A DNA stretch of 64,000 bases from CBDCPI01 sp965220245 (GTDB lineage: Bacteria; Chloroflexota; Dehalococcoidia; Lucifugimonadales; UBA3495). The translations under genes and the position numbers were made by a program. Below, in pieces: positions 16,450 to 24,100 of this stretch. The stretch is taken from the NCBI GenBank assembly GCA_965220245.1, contig CBDCPI010000008.1, forward strand, positions 740,489 through 804,488. The letters run 5' to 3'. The notes under the pieces are model-generated. The model searched no databases. It saw only the letters and a program-made list of their open reading frames with translations, and had not been told where the DNA came from. Positions within the stretch are counted from its first letter, which is position 1. Every line of letters starts with the position of its first letter.

Positions 16450-16526
16450 AGCGTATCTCCCCCTTTATTTGGTCCGAGGGTTTACGGTAATCCCAACTAG
16501 GGCATTCCCAGCCGTGAAGAATGCTC

Positions 16527-17039
16527 TCAGCCTTCGGTCTCCTCTCCCGCCGTCGGCAGGTCCAACTCTGCAATTAGTTTGCGAAAAGCTTGCGGGATCT
16601 GTGGCTGGGCGACCGGCGCCTCAGTCAAGCCCGGAATGGCGTGGAGCGTGCCGTCGGAGGGAGTGAAGTCCCCATCCATGAAGATGGGCAGCCCCATGTG
16701 GACGGCCATCCCCAGGGCTGCGGCTGCGTCGACATCAACCTCGCGTAGTCCTGCGGTAGTCACCATTCGTATCGACGCTACCACACCGCCGCTGGGGTCT
16801 GACCGCTTGAGCACCACGTGGCTGATGTCGGCCTCCAAGGCCCGGGCGATTAGGAGCGCCAAGTGGTGCTGGGGACAATGGTCGGTGGCCAGCCCCCGCA
16901 TTTCTACGGCCAACGCCCGGGCCTGGTCTAACGCGAGGTGCAGAATGTAGGCCGACTTCCCATCTCGGAGGCGCAATAGCAACTCACCTCGCCATCCGTC
17001 CTCGGTTCTGCGTACCAGGTATGGAAAAACAGGTGTCAT
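16527..17039 (-). CDS. DUF151/BFN-like protein
   Basis: 170 residues. The middle part (ELLLRLRDGKSAYILHLALD; HLALLIARALEADISHVVLK; REVDVDAAAALGMAVHMGLP; IFMD) follows the bifunctional-nuclease (DUF151) pattern: a strand pair, an MR-like helix, an H-x-L helix, then D-A-x-x-A-L-x-L-A and P-I-F. Members include plant BBD nucleases and many uncharacterised bacterial proteins; nuclease activity is not certain here. ATG at 17039 follows GGAGGG, so it is preferred to the open frame upstream. Confidence 0.6.
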   Translation of the reverse strand: MTPVFPYLVRRTEDGWRGELLLRLRDGKSAYILHLALDQARALAVEMRGLATDHCPQHHLALLIARALEADISHVVLKRSDPSGGVVASIRMVTTAGLREVDVDAAAALGMAVHMGLPIFMDGDFTPSDGTLHAIPGLTEAPVAQPQIPQAFRKLIAELDLPTAGEETEG

Positions 17040-17473
17040 GCCGCCCTCCGTTCCAGAGATTTTGGTTCTTGGATAGGATTTTGGATGAGCAAAGTTTACG
17101 TTAAACATGCCCAGTAATGTTTTATCATGGTATAGATACTCTGCAACTTAACACGGCGACTCTTATAGCATATAGCAATAACATCGTCAACCCATTGAAA
17201 AATATTCGTGCAATGATGGTTAATAGTGCCTTCTATACATACGTGTCATTTTAGTACATCAAATTACTGGTACGCGAACAGTTACCTAAACCGGTCCTCG
17301 TCTTTCCGGCCCCCGTATCCAGTACGGGGCAGGCTTTGAGCCGGAACCCAGAAATTCTGACCGTCTTTTCAAATCCGGTAAAAATGTTGTCGCCCACTAT
17401 TGACATAAGCGAGCAATGTATGGTATTTAGTAATATATAATATCTCATAAAATGTGGGAAGGGAGGTTTTACC
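17040..17473. other. AT-rich intergenic region with repeat remnant
   Basis: About 430 bp, clearly more AT-rich than the surroundings, with no gene. A family-C repeat fragment (ctttccggcccccgtatcca, then gagccggaacccag) lies at about 17300-17355. The segment just before 17474 (aatatataatatctcat) is a plausible promoter for the Asp23 operon. Confidence 0.5.
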
Positions 17474-17908
17474 ATGACCGTTAGAGATATTCTAGACCCC
17501 GAGTTGGGAGTGACCGTGGAAGAGTGGCGAAGTGGGGAACCGGGGGAGGTCCCCGGAACGGTCCAAATCCACGATGAGGTCATCGGCGCCATTGCCGGAG
17601 TCGCCGCCCGGGAGATAGATGGTGTAGTTTCCTTGGGGAGCAATTCCATTCGCCGGGCCGTCTCCGAACGTCTCGGCAGCTCCCAGAGGCGGGCCCGCGG
17701 TGTCGGAGTCGAGGCGGGTTCACGAGAGACTATTCTGGATATCGCGCTTACGGTAAGCTACGGCTACTCTATTCCTCAGGTTTGTGCCGATGTGCGGCAG
17801 AACGTGGCCAACCGGGTGTCGGATATGTGCGGGCTTACCGCTAAAGAGGTAAACATCAGTGTTACGAGTATCCAGTTCTCGGACTCGTTAACGGCCCGCG
17901 TAGAATAA
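17474..17908 (+). CDS. Asp23/Gls24-family envelope stress protein
   Basis: 144-residue Asp23 (DUF322) protein: VQIHDEVIGAIAGVAAREIDGV at residues about 30-50, DIALTVSYGYSIPQVCADVR, and ISVTSIQF. In Gram-positive bacteria Asp23 is anchored at the membrane by AmaP and supports envelope homeostasis. GGGAGG precedes the ATG. The next two genes are AmaP-like and DUF2273, the standard partners, so this is the first gene of a three-gene operon. Confidence 0.88.
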   Translation: MTVRDILDPELGVTVEEWRSGEPGEVPGTVQIHDEVIGAIAGVAAREIDGVVSLGSNSIRRAVSERLGSSQRRARGVGVEAGSRETILDIALTVSYGYSIPQVCADVRQNVANRVSDMCGLTAKEVNISVTSIQFSDSLTARVE

Positions 17909-17959
17909 CGATTCTCAGCCGCCGGGGAGCGAGCATTGATTCTATGAAGGTTCCTCTCC

Positions 17960-18577
17960 ATGGGTAGCTTGAACCGGTCGGTGGTATTGGTGGTGGCTGC
18001 TATCGTCATCGTTTTGGCGGTCATCACCATTTTGGTGGCTAGCGAGGCCATCAACTACAATTTCTTACTAGGTAGCTCCAACACCGAGGGGGAGATCGAG
18101 CGCCAGTTACAAGGGGATGCCGAGTTCACCGGTGGCCTAAACCGCGCCTTAATCATCTTAATCCCACTAGCGGCCATTATCATTATGAGTCCTCTGGCCC
18201 TTCTCCAATTCAGAAGAAGAGATCATGGAAGAGGCGGCGCCCTGCCGGTCAGCTCCACCGATGCTGGTGCGCTGAACGTAGATGCCGCCAGTATCCGGGA
18301 CCTCGCGGAGCGCACCGGCTCCAGCAACCGGGACATCATAAGCCTGCGGTGCGATTTAACCAGGCTCCGAAAAAAGAACCAGCCTTCGGCCCCGGCCACT
18401 ATCGTTATTACTTGCTACCCCCGGGTATCCATGGGGGCAGATATTCGGGGCCTGCGCGACGATCTTCAGGCTAGGGTGAAAGAGGTGGTGGAACGCTCTA
18501 CGGGCTTGGATGTTGAACGGGTCGACGTAGCCCGGGTCCGCTATCAACAAGACCGGCGCGACCGGTTGATGGACTAA
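17960..18577 (+). CDS. AmaP-like membrane anchor of the Asp23 system
   Basis: 205 residues with two membrane segments (about residues 8-27 and 62-80, separated by a short acidic loop), then a cytoplasmic part with a C-terminal Asp23-like half (APATIVITCYPRVSMGADIR; DDLQARVKEVVERSTGLDVE; VDVARVRY). This matches AmaP, which recruits Asp23 to the membrane. It sits 51 bp after asp23 and 17 bp before the DUF2273 gene. Confidence 0.75.
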   Translation: MGSLNRSVVLVVAAIVIVLAVITILVASEAINYNFLLGSSNTEGEIERQLQGDAEFTGGLNRALIILIPLAAIIIMSPLALLQFRRRDHGRGGALPVSSTDAGALNVDAASIRDLAERTGSSNRDIISLRCDLTRLRKKNQPSAPATIVITCYPRVSMGADIRGLRDDLQARVKEVVERSTGLDVERVDVARVRYQQDRRDRLMD

Positions 18578-18594
18578 GGGCACGGACAAGCAGT

Positions 18595-18790
18595 ATGAAT
18601 GATCCCAAGGTAATCTGGACAGCAATCGGCCTTATCGTGGGTGTGGTAGGGGTTACCGTGGGCCCGCTGGAGGCCCTAATTGTCTTAATCTTTCACCAGC
18701 CTGGGTTGGCTCATTGGTAAGTACGTAGCCCGAGAGATCCCCCTCATTGACGAATGGATGGAGCGGTTTTTCTCCAACCGCCGCGGCTGA
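18595..18790 (+). pseudogene. DUF2273 small membrane protein, one-base frameshift
   Basis: The first frame gives MNDPKVIWTAIGLIVGVVGV and then a hydrophobic run, but stops at 18718-18720 after 41 codons. Removing one T near 18691 (atctttcacc) joins it to a continuation (LGWLIGKYV, then REIPLIDEWMERFFSNRRG) that ends at 18790. The joined product of about 64 residues has the DUF2273 design: two short membrane helices with G-W-L-I-G-K. DUF2273 is the usual third gene of Asp23/AmaP operons. Real mutation or sequence error cannot be distinguished. Confidence 0.75.
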
Positions 18791-19141
18791 CGGCGCCGGG
18801 CCGATTACCGAGCGGCCTAGACCATCTTCAGCAACGCGCCGGCCCAACACGGAGCCGTCGGTCAACTCCAACGACGCTTGCAGGCTCCGGAGAAAGAGGA
18901 ACTTCTTAAGGCCAATGTTAATATTTCGGGTATGTCTCGCTAGCTCCGGCAGCAACAGCAACTCGACGCCGTGCTGCTCTACCGGCTCGTAGTAGGCCAG
19001 GTTTCGCCTCTCGGTGTGGGTATCGACCGATACCTCAGTAGCGGAGCCCGCTCAAGAGGACATGCAAATCAAGTCAACGGTAGCCCTTCCGCCTCGTTTC
19101 CGGATGTGGGCTACAGCTTCTTCGCTTACCTGGATGTTCAT
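18653..19141 (-). CDS. Predicted selenoprotein, CC/Se-motif-like (in-frame UGA = Sec30)
   Basis: Starts MNIQVSEEAVAHIRKRGG, continues VDLICMSS, reaches a TGA (19052-19054), then runs on in the same frame (AGSATEV...YEPVEQHGVELLLLPE...INIGLKKFLFLRSL) without a stop for 132 codons. The layout (short amphipathic start, strand ending at C-x-x-S-U, later GV-x-L strand and GLKKFL helix) resembles the CC/Se-motif (seleno)protein family as I remember it. A hairpin with a GGUC loop begins 17 nt after UGA. GAGGT precedes the ATG, overlapping the yqeK stop, so it is the third gene of an HIT-yqeK operon. The last 46 codons are antisense to the DUF2273 gene; the true C-terminus may be earlier. Confidence 0.7.
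19019..19034 (-). promoter_or_regulatory. Putative bacterial SECIS hairpin (Sec30)
   Basis: On the minus strand GGTATC-GGTC-GATACC: 6-bp stem and 4-nt apical loop starting with GG, the loop beginning 24 nt after the UGA. This meets the published general bacterial SECIS pattern (G among the first two loop bases, loop about 16-37 nt after UGA). A GCGG/CCGC mini-stem lies directly after the UGA. Confidence 0.6.
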
Positions 19142-19150
19142 TAGATGACC

Positions 19151-19720
19151 TCAACGCACCAACAAGTGGTTTCGAGTCTCGATTGCCATGGGGTGGACCA
19201 GCATCGCCCGAGTGGATAAAGAGATAGTCTCCCTAGTCAAAAACTCCAGTATCGCCCGGTCCAAGTCCTCCATCGCCCAGCCCCATAGGTCAGCCTGGTA
19301 AGGGTAGGCTGCCAGCTTTTGCGGGTCCAGTTTGTCGGCCAAGAATACCACCTTGCCCAAGGCGTCCAGTGCCGGATGGGCAGTGGTGTGCCAATACACG
19401 GCTTGGTAAATAGACTGGTCGCATAGTCCGTCCCCTCGGGCCAACAACTCCGCTCCCACCGGCCCGTGCAGTAACAACGGTACGGCTTGCTCGCATACAC
19501 CAATGGGAAGGCCCATTTGGAAGGCCAGCCTTAGCAGATCACTACCCGGCATCGCTCTGGCCACATCGTGAGCCAACATAGCCAGCGCGGCCTGTTCTTG
19601 GTCCACACCGTGCCGCGGGGCCAGTTGTAGAGCGATATCTCTGACCCGGTATATATGGCTCTGGAGTCCCAAGGGCAGAGTGTTCACCCGCTGTTTCACG
19701 CGGTCTACCAATTCCACCAC
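19151..19720 (-). CDS. yqeK: YqeK-like HD-domain phosphohydrolase
   Basis: 189-residue HD protein: H in LQSHIYRVRDIA, HD pair in ALAMLAHDVARAMP, LLLHGPVGAELLARGDG, VYWHTTAHPALDALGKVVFL and ADKLDPQK. This motif set fits YqeK, a symmetrical Ap4A hydrolase usually beside nadD and rsfS in other bacteria. Here it lies between an HIT-family gene, itself often an Ap4A-type hydrolase, and the predicted selenoprotein, 9 bp apart. GTG start. Confidence 0.83.
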   Translation of the reverse strand: MVELVDRVKQRVNTLPLGLQSHIYRVRDIALQLAPRHGVDQEQAALAMLAHDVARAMPGSDLLRLAFQMGLPIGVCEQAVPLLLHGPVGAELLARGDGLCDQSIYQAVYWHTTAHPALDALGKVVFLADKLDPQKLAAYPYQADLWGWAMEDLDRAILEFLTRETISLSTRAMLVHPMAIETRNHLLVR

Positions 19721-19732
19721 GGAGCAACCCCG

Positions 19733-20081
19733 CTAACCCATCGCCTCCAGCTTGCGCCCCGCCCAACAGGTGCAAGTGAAGATGTTCAATCTCCTGTCCC
19801 GAGTCCTGCCCTTGGTTCAAGGAAAGCCGGTAACCGCTCAGGGTAACCCCCTCCCGGCGGGCCATCTCTTCAGCCACCACGTACAGATGCCCCATGACCG
19901 GCACCTGGCCCGGTCCCACGTAGGCCAAAGACGCCAAGTGCATATTGGGAATGATAAGCAGGTGTACCGGGGCCTTGGGGTTGATGTCACGGACCACGAA
20001 CACCCGGTCGTCCCGGTAAATCGGAGACTCGTGGGTCGAGTCTTGCGCCATGCTGCAAAAGATACATTCCCTGGTAGTCAC
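19733..20081 (-). pseudogene. HIT-family nucleotide hydrolase, frameshift near the 3' end
   Basis: The frame from GTG 20081 encodes an HIT protein: ECIFCSMAQ (zinc Cys pair), RDINPKAPVHLLIIPNMHLA, SLNQGQDSGQEIEHLHLHLL. After the His triad it continues for about 70 unnatural residues into yqeK. Deleting one G in the GGGG run at about 19758 restores the canonical ending LLGGRKLEAMG and a stop at 19733-19735, 12 bp before yqeK. The intact product would be about 115 residues, the usual HIT length. A GGAGG lies upstream of the GTG. Confidence 0.8.
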
Positions 20082-20138
20082 CGTGCTAATGCCTCCAAAT
20101 CAAAGGGCTCGCTGGTCTCCGGTCGGGGTTTTATCGGG

Positions 20139-21290
20139 TCAGGCTTGGTCCAAGTGTTGCAGGGCCAACTCCCGGTGGAAATTGGCGTCGCCGTAGGTCA
20201 ACTCCAGCGCCTTGGCGCGGCGGGTGTATAGCTGAAGGTCGTGTTCTTTGGTGAAGCCGATGGCGCCGTGGCACTGGTGGGCGGTGGCGCATACCCGCTG
20301 ATAAGCGCCGCTTAGCCAGGCTTTGGCCATGGAGACCTCCCGGACGGTGGGCCCGCCTTCGGCTATTTTCCAAGCCGCCTGATAAGCGATGGTCCTAGAG
20401 CCTTCCACGTCGGTGGCCATGTTGGCGCAATGGTGCTGGACTGCCTGGAAACTGCCGATGGGGCGGCCAAATTGGGTCCGCTGCTTGACGTACTCCAAGG
20501 TCATTTCCAGAACGGCTTCACCCCCACCCAACATCTCGATGCACTTGCCGGCAATAGCCCGCTGCAAGGCCCGTTGCGCCACCGGCCAGCCGCCGCCAAT
20601 GTCCCCCAGCGCCGACGCCGCAGGAACACTCACATTCTGCAAGCCGACTTCAAACTGGCGGTCGGAAGCTATAGTCCTAAGGGAGTGAATGCTAAGCCCC
20701 GGGCTGCCGGCCGGCACCAAGAACAGGGTTATCCCTTGACCGGAGTCCGAGGCGCCAGACCCGGAGGCTGGGGAAGTGCGGGCGGCCACCACAATCAGGT
20801 CGGCGGTGTGAGCGTCGGGCACAAATAGCTTGGTGCCGCTGATCAGGTAATTGTCCCCCTCCCGTTCCGCGGCGGTTTCAATACCCCAAGGCTCATAGGT
20901 CGCCGAGGGCTCCGTCAAGGCCAAGGTCATCATGACTTCCCCGGAGCAAATCCGGGGGAGGATGTCCTGCTTTTGGGCATCGGTGCCCGCGTCCAGCACC
21001 GTCAGACCCCCTAGGACCACCGTGGAGAAGAAGGGACCGGGGACCAGAGACCGGCCCATCTCTTCCAATAGTACCGCTAGGTCGAGAAAGGTGCCCCCGG
21101 TGCCTCCGTATTGCTCCGGGAAGGCCAGTCCAGTCCATCCCAGTCCCGCAACTTGACGCCAAAGCTCGTCGGTATATCCTTTGGCGTCGTCTTCCATCTT
21201 CCTGACCAGGGTCAAGGGGCACTCCTGAGACAGGAATTCCTGAGCGCTGCTTTTCAACATTTGCTGGACTTCGCTTAGACCCAGGTCCAT
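20139..21290 (-). CDS. Acyl-CoA dehydrogenase
   Basis: 383 residues, FAD-dependent. Landmarks: GWTGLAFPEQYGGTGGTFLD, LALTEPSATYEPWGIETAA, YLISGTKLFVPDAHTADLIV, QRTQFGRPIGSFQAVQHHCA and CHGAIGFTKEHDLQLYTRRA. The sequence type resembles the alpha-like subunits of steroid/bile-acid side-chain and pimeloyl-CoA dehydrogenases, which are often heteromeric; no second subunit lies adjacent. It is distinct from the acyl-CoA dehydrogenase at 13.6 kb. Confidence 0.9.
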   Translation of the reverse strand: MDLGLSEVQQMLKSSAQEFLSQECPLTLVRKMEDDAKGYTDELWRQVAGLGWTGLAFPEQYGGTGGTFLDLAVLLEEMGRSLVPGPFFSTVVLGGLTVLDAGTDAQKQDILPRICSGEVMMTLALTEPSATYEPWGIETAAEREGDNYLISGTKLFVPDAHTADLIVVAARTSPASGSGASDSGQGITLFLVPAGSPGLSIHSLRTIASDRQFEVGLQNVSVPAASALGDIGGGWPVAQRALQRAIAGKCIEMLGGGEAVLEMTLEYVKQRTQFGRPIGSFQAVQHHCANMATDVEGSRTIAYQAAWKIAEGGPTVREVSMAKAWLSGAYQRVCATAHQCHGAIGFTKEHDLQLYTRRAKALELTYGDANFHRELALQHLDQA

Positions 21291-21371
21291 CTGGTTTCCT
21301 CCGGCCCCTAGCCTGATTCCTTGAGGGGTCGATAGCTAGGCAAGACGCCCGTGTTCAGTATAAGGAGACTC

Positions 21372-21758
21372 TCAAGCGTTTTGCAATTCCACTTCGACCA
21401 CGATCTCCACCGGCGTGTTTCTGGCTACGATTAGCTCCATCGGTTCGGCGCCGTCGTTCACCGGCTGGTGGACGGCATCGGCCGGCACGTAAATAAAGTC
21501 GCCCGGGCCGATGGTAAGGGGGTTTTCCAGATTCGGGCCCGCCAAGAACCGGCCGTGCCCCTTGGAGACAAAGATGGCCGACTCGCAATTGACGTGGTAG
21601 TGCGGGGTGGAAGCGCATCCCGGGGGGATGGTGGCGACCGCCAAATGGATCCCGGTTGACCCCACCAAGCCTTCCGAAACACCGGCCAGCCGCGTCATGG
21701 CGCCCGACTGAATTTCCACTTCACGCTCGGCTGGGTGTATGACTCTGCACTCGGCCAT
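21372..21758 (-). CDS. Cupin-domain protein
   Basis: 128-residue single-cupin protein. Motif 1 (TPHYHVNCESAIFVSKGHG) and motif 2 (GPGDFIYVPADAVHQPVN) supply the His/Glu metal ligands. Cupins of this size act as isomerases, dioxygenases or sugar binders; nothing narrows it. ATG at 21758 is chosen over an upstream TTG. It follows the aminotransferase gene after 28 bp on the same strand and may be co-transcribed. Confidence 0.8.
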   Translation of the reverse strand: MAECRVIHPAEREVEIQSGAMTRLAGVSEGLVGSTGIHLAVATIPPGCASTPHYHVNCESAIFVSKGHGRFLAGPNLENPLTIGPGDFIYVPADAVHQPVNDGAEPMELIVARNTPVEIVVEVELQNA

Positions 21759-21786
21759 CTGGCCCCCCAATATAACTATTTCCAAG

Positions 21787-22959
21787 TTAGCTATTGAGCC
21801 CCCGGACGAACTTGTCCAACCGCTCTAGGGCTTTCTCGATGTTCTCTTGGGAGTTGGCATAGGAAAGCCGAACGTACCCCTCGCCGTATTGACCAAAGGC
21901 GGCGCCCGAAAGCAGGGCCACTCCCGCCTCATTCATGGCCCGTTCTTCGAATTCGGCGCTGCTCAGGCCAATTTCTTCGATGCTGGGGAAGGCGTAGAAA
22001 GCGCCTTCCGGCTCGGGGCACTTGATGCCGGGGATCCGGCGCAATCCGTCGGTAATCAGCCGTCGGCGGCGGCTGAACTCGGCCACCATCGCCTCCACCT
22101 CGTCGCGAGGCCCCTCAAGTGCGGCGATAGCCGCCCGCTGGCTGAAGGAGGCGGCGCAAGACACACTGTTAACTGCCAGCTTGGTCACGTGGGGCACCAA
22201 TTCTGTCGGCATGATGCCGTAGCCCAAGCGCCACCCGGTCATGGCGTAGCTCTTGGAAAACCCGTCCAAGATAATCGTGCGTTCGGCCAGGCCGGGGAAA
22301 GCCGCAATGCTGTGATGTTCGCCGGAGTAGAGGATGTCCTTATAAATTTCGTCGGCCAACACGTAGAGGTCATCCCGTTGTTGGACCATCTCGGCAATCC
22401 GCCGCAACTCCTCCCGGGTTAGAGCGGACCCGCAGGGGTTCTCCGGCGAGTTGATGATTATCAGCCTAGTCCGGTCGTTAATCTTATCGGCCAGATCATC
22501 CAAGTCCGGGTGGTAGCCGCTAGAGCCCAAGAGTTGCATGGGCACCGGGGTCGCGCCGGAAAACTTGATCATCGACTCGTAGATGGGGAAGCCCGGGTTG
22601 GGGTAAATCACCTCGACACCAGGCTCGGCCAACGCCAAGATTACGTAGAACATAATGGGCTTGGCACCCGGCGTAACCACCACCTGGGTTGCATCGGTGT
22701 CGATCCCCCGCACCTCGCGGCTATTGCGAGCGATGGCCTCTCGCAACTCCGGAAGCCCGGCAGTCGGGCCGTAGTGAGTGAACCCGTCTCTCAGGGCTTC
22801 GATCCCCGCTTCCACAATATGCTTGGGGGTGTCGAAGTCCGGCTCGCCGATCTCCAAATGAATAATTTCCTTGCCCTGGGCCTCCAAGGCCCTGGCCTTG
22901 GCCAGCACTTCGAAGGCGGTCTCGGTGCCCAGGTCCATCATTCGGCTGGCAACGGTCAT
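21787..22959 (-). CDS. PLP-dependent aminotransferase (class I/II)
   Basis: 390-residue fold-type-I aminotransferase of the AspC/aspartate-aromatic group: IHLEIGEPDFDTPKHI, INSPENPCGSALTREEL, and the PLP lysine in LDGFSKSYAMTGWRLGYGI. It transfers an amino group between an amino acid and 2-oxo acid; specificity is open. A role alongside TyrA in tyrosine synthesis is possible but they are 20 kb apart. Confidence 0.9.
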   Translation of the reverse strand: MTVASRMMDLGTETAFEVLAKARALEAQGKEIIHLEIGEPDFDTPKHIVEAGIEALRDGFTHYGPTAGLPELREAIARNSREVRGIDTDATQVVVTPGAKPIMFYVILALAEPGVEVIYPNPGFPIYESMIKFSGATPVPMQLLGSSGYHPDLDDLADKINDRTRLIIINSPENPCGSALTREELRRIAEMVQQRDDLYVLADEIYKDILYSGEHHSIAAFPGLAERTIILDGFSKSYAMTGWRLGYGIMPTELVPHVTKLAVNSVSCAASFSQRAAIAALEGPRDEVEAMVAEFSRRRRLITDGLRRIPGIKCPEPEGAFYAFPSIEEIGLSSAEFEERAMNEAGVALLSGAAFGQYGEGYVRLSYANSQENIEKALERLDKFVRGLNS

Positions 22960-22989
22960 CTCTTCCTCCCTAGGAGTAGCGGCTTAACC

Positions 22990-23200
22990 CGGCGCCGAAA
23001 CACCGGGTCTAAGAGGGTGTTTAATAAGTCCCCGCAACCGGTCACCCTGAGCCTTTCGGCTGCGCTCAAGATAAACTACGCGAAGGGTCTAAACTCCTCG
23101 CCTTCTCAGGCGTTGCTGCTGCCGAGCATTTCAGATTCCTCACTTCGTTCGGAATGACCGGGATGGGCCGGCGGAATGACTGGGATGGGCCGGAATCGGT
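22990..23200. repeat. Intergenic dispersed repeats
   Basis: Contains a family-D-like stretch (ccctgagcctttcggctgcg, ctcaagataaactacgcgaa), the cagattcctcacttcgttcg motif shared with 3838 and two copies of ggaatgaccgggatgggccg-like sequence. No gene. Confidence 0.55.
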
Positions 23201-24025
23201 CTATGCGGCTGAAACTTTGTCTCTAACGGCGGCCACGATTTCCTCAGCGTAGGCGAGAGCTTGACTTGCTTCTTCCGGCGTAAACGATTCGTAGGGAATC
23301 GCGGGGGCGGGAAGAGCATCCGGGTACCGCGTGGACAGATAGTAGCGGTCCAGGTAAGTCCCATAATCGGCGAAGAGTGCAAAGGCCGTGTCCTCTAGGG
23401 CGCACTCTTCCGCCAAGGTACGGACCGAGTGAATGTTGACGAACCGCCTTCCCTGGAGAAAGAGGAAGGCTTTAAGCGCCAATTGGGCGGTCTGTTCGGC
23501 ATGAAAACAGGCTTCGGCCCAAGCGCTGTTATCGTAAAGCAGCCGGGCTATCCGCAGGCTGCGCTCCGACTGGGCCAGCCAGCGCCGCGCGGTTTCTTGG
23601 GGGTTTTTCTTCACGAAAGCCCCTTCCTTGGTTGCGGACCGGCCCAACCGAGACATCGCCTCTCTAAGTTCATTGTCCGGGTTTTCCTCAAATATGATCT
23701 TCCCGTCGCTGAGGGCCTGTTCGATAAAGGGATTCTCCCCGTTGATCATAGCCCGAAGTTCTTCCGGGGTATAAACGAAGACATCCACGGATACGCCTTT
23801 GGGAATAAAAGAACCCGCCTCCACCATGCGTTGAACAAAGCGCTGGTGCGTCTGCTTAACGACTATGAGGTCGATGTCGCTATATTCGTCGGCGTCGCCG
23901 CGAGCCATTGACCCAAATAGAATTATTTTCTCCGGCTCGTATGCCATTAGATGGCTGACCACTCGTTCGATGGCCGCCGTCCAACCTGCGGCGTTGACTG
24001 GAGTTATTTCAGTTGCGTCAGTCAC
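23201..24025 (-). CDS. Fused MNT nucleotidyltransferase-HEPN protein
   Basis: 274 residues. Residues about 25-105 are a minimal nucleotidyltransferase with GSMARGDADEYSDIDLIVV (G-S then D-x-D catalytic pattern) and a later VSVDVFVY acidic strand. Residues about 145-270 are a HEPN domain (RRWLAQSERSLRIARLLYDN; CFHAEQTAQLALKAFLFLQG; RFVNIHSVRTLAEE, which contains an R-x4-H). Separate MNT and HEPN genes form toxin-antitoxin pairs in which the MNT enzyme AMPylates the HEPN RNase; here both lie in one chain. Activity unknown. Confidence 0.8.
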   Translation of the reverse strand: MTDATEITPVNAAGWTAAIERVVSHLMAYEPEKIILFGSMARGDADEYSDIDLIVVKQTHQRFVQRMVEAGSFIPKGVSVDVFVYTPEELRAMINGENPFIEQALSDGKIIFEENPDNELREAMSRLGRSATKEGAFVKKNPQETARRWLAQSERSLRIARLLYDNSAWAEACFHAEQTAQLALKAFLFLQGRRFVNIHSVRTLAEECALEDTAFALFADYGTYLDRYYLSTRYPDALPAPAIPYESFTPEEASQALAYAEEIVAAVRDKVSAA

Positions 24026-24100
24026 CAGTGATGCCTCGGATTAAAACTCCTAGACAAAGTTTCCTCTCCCGCAGGGAGAAGGGACTTCTAAAGGGCCCGG

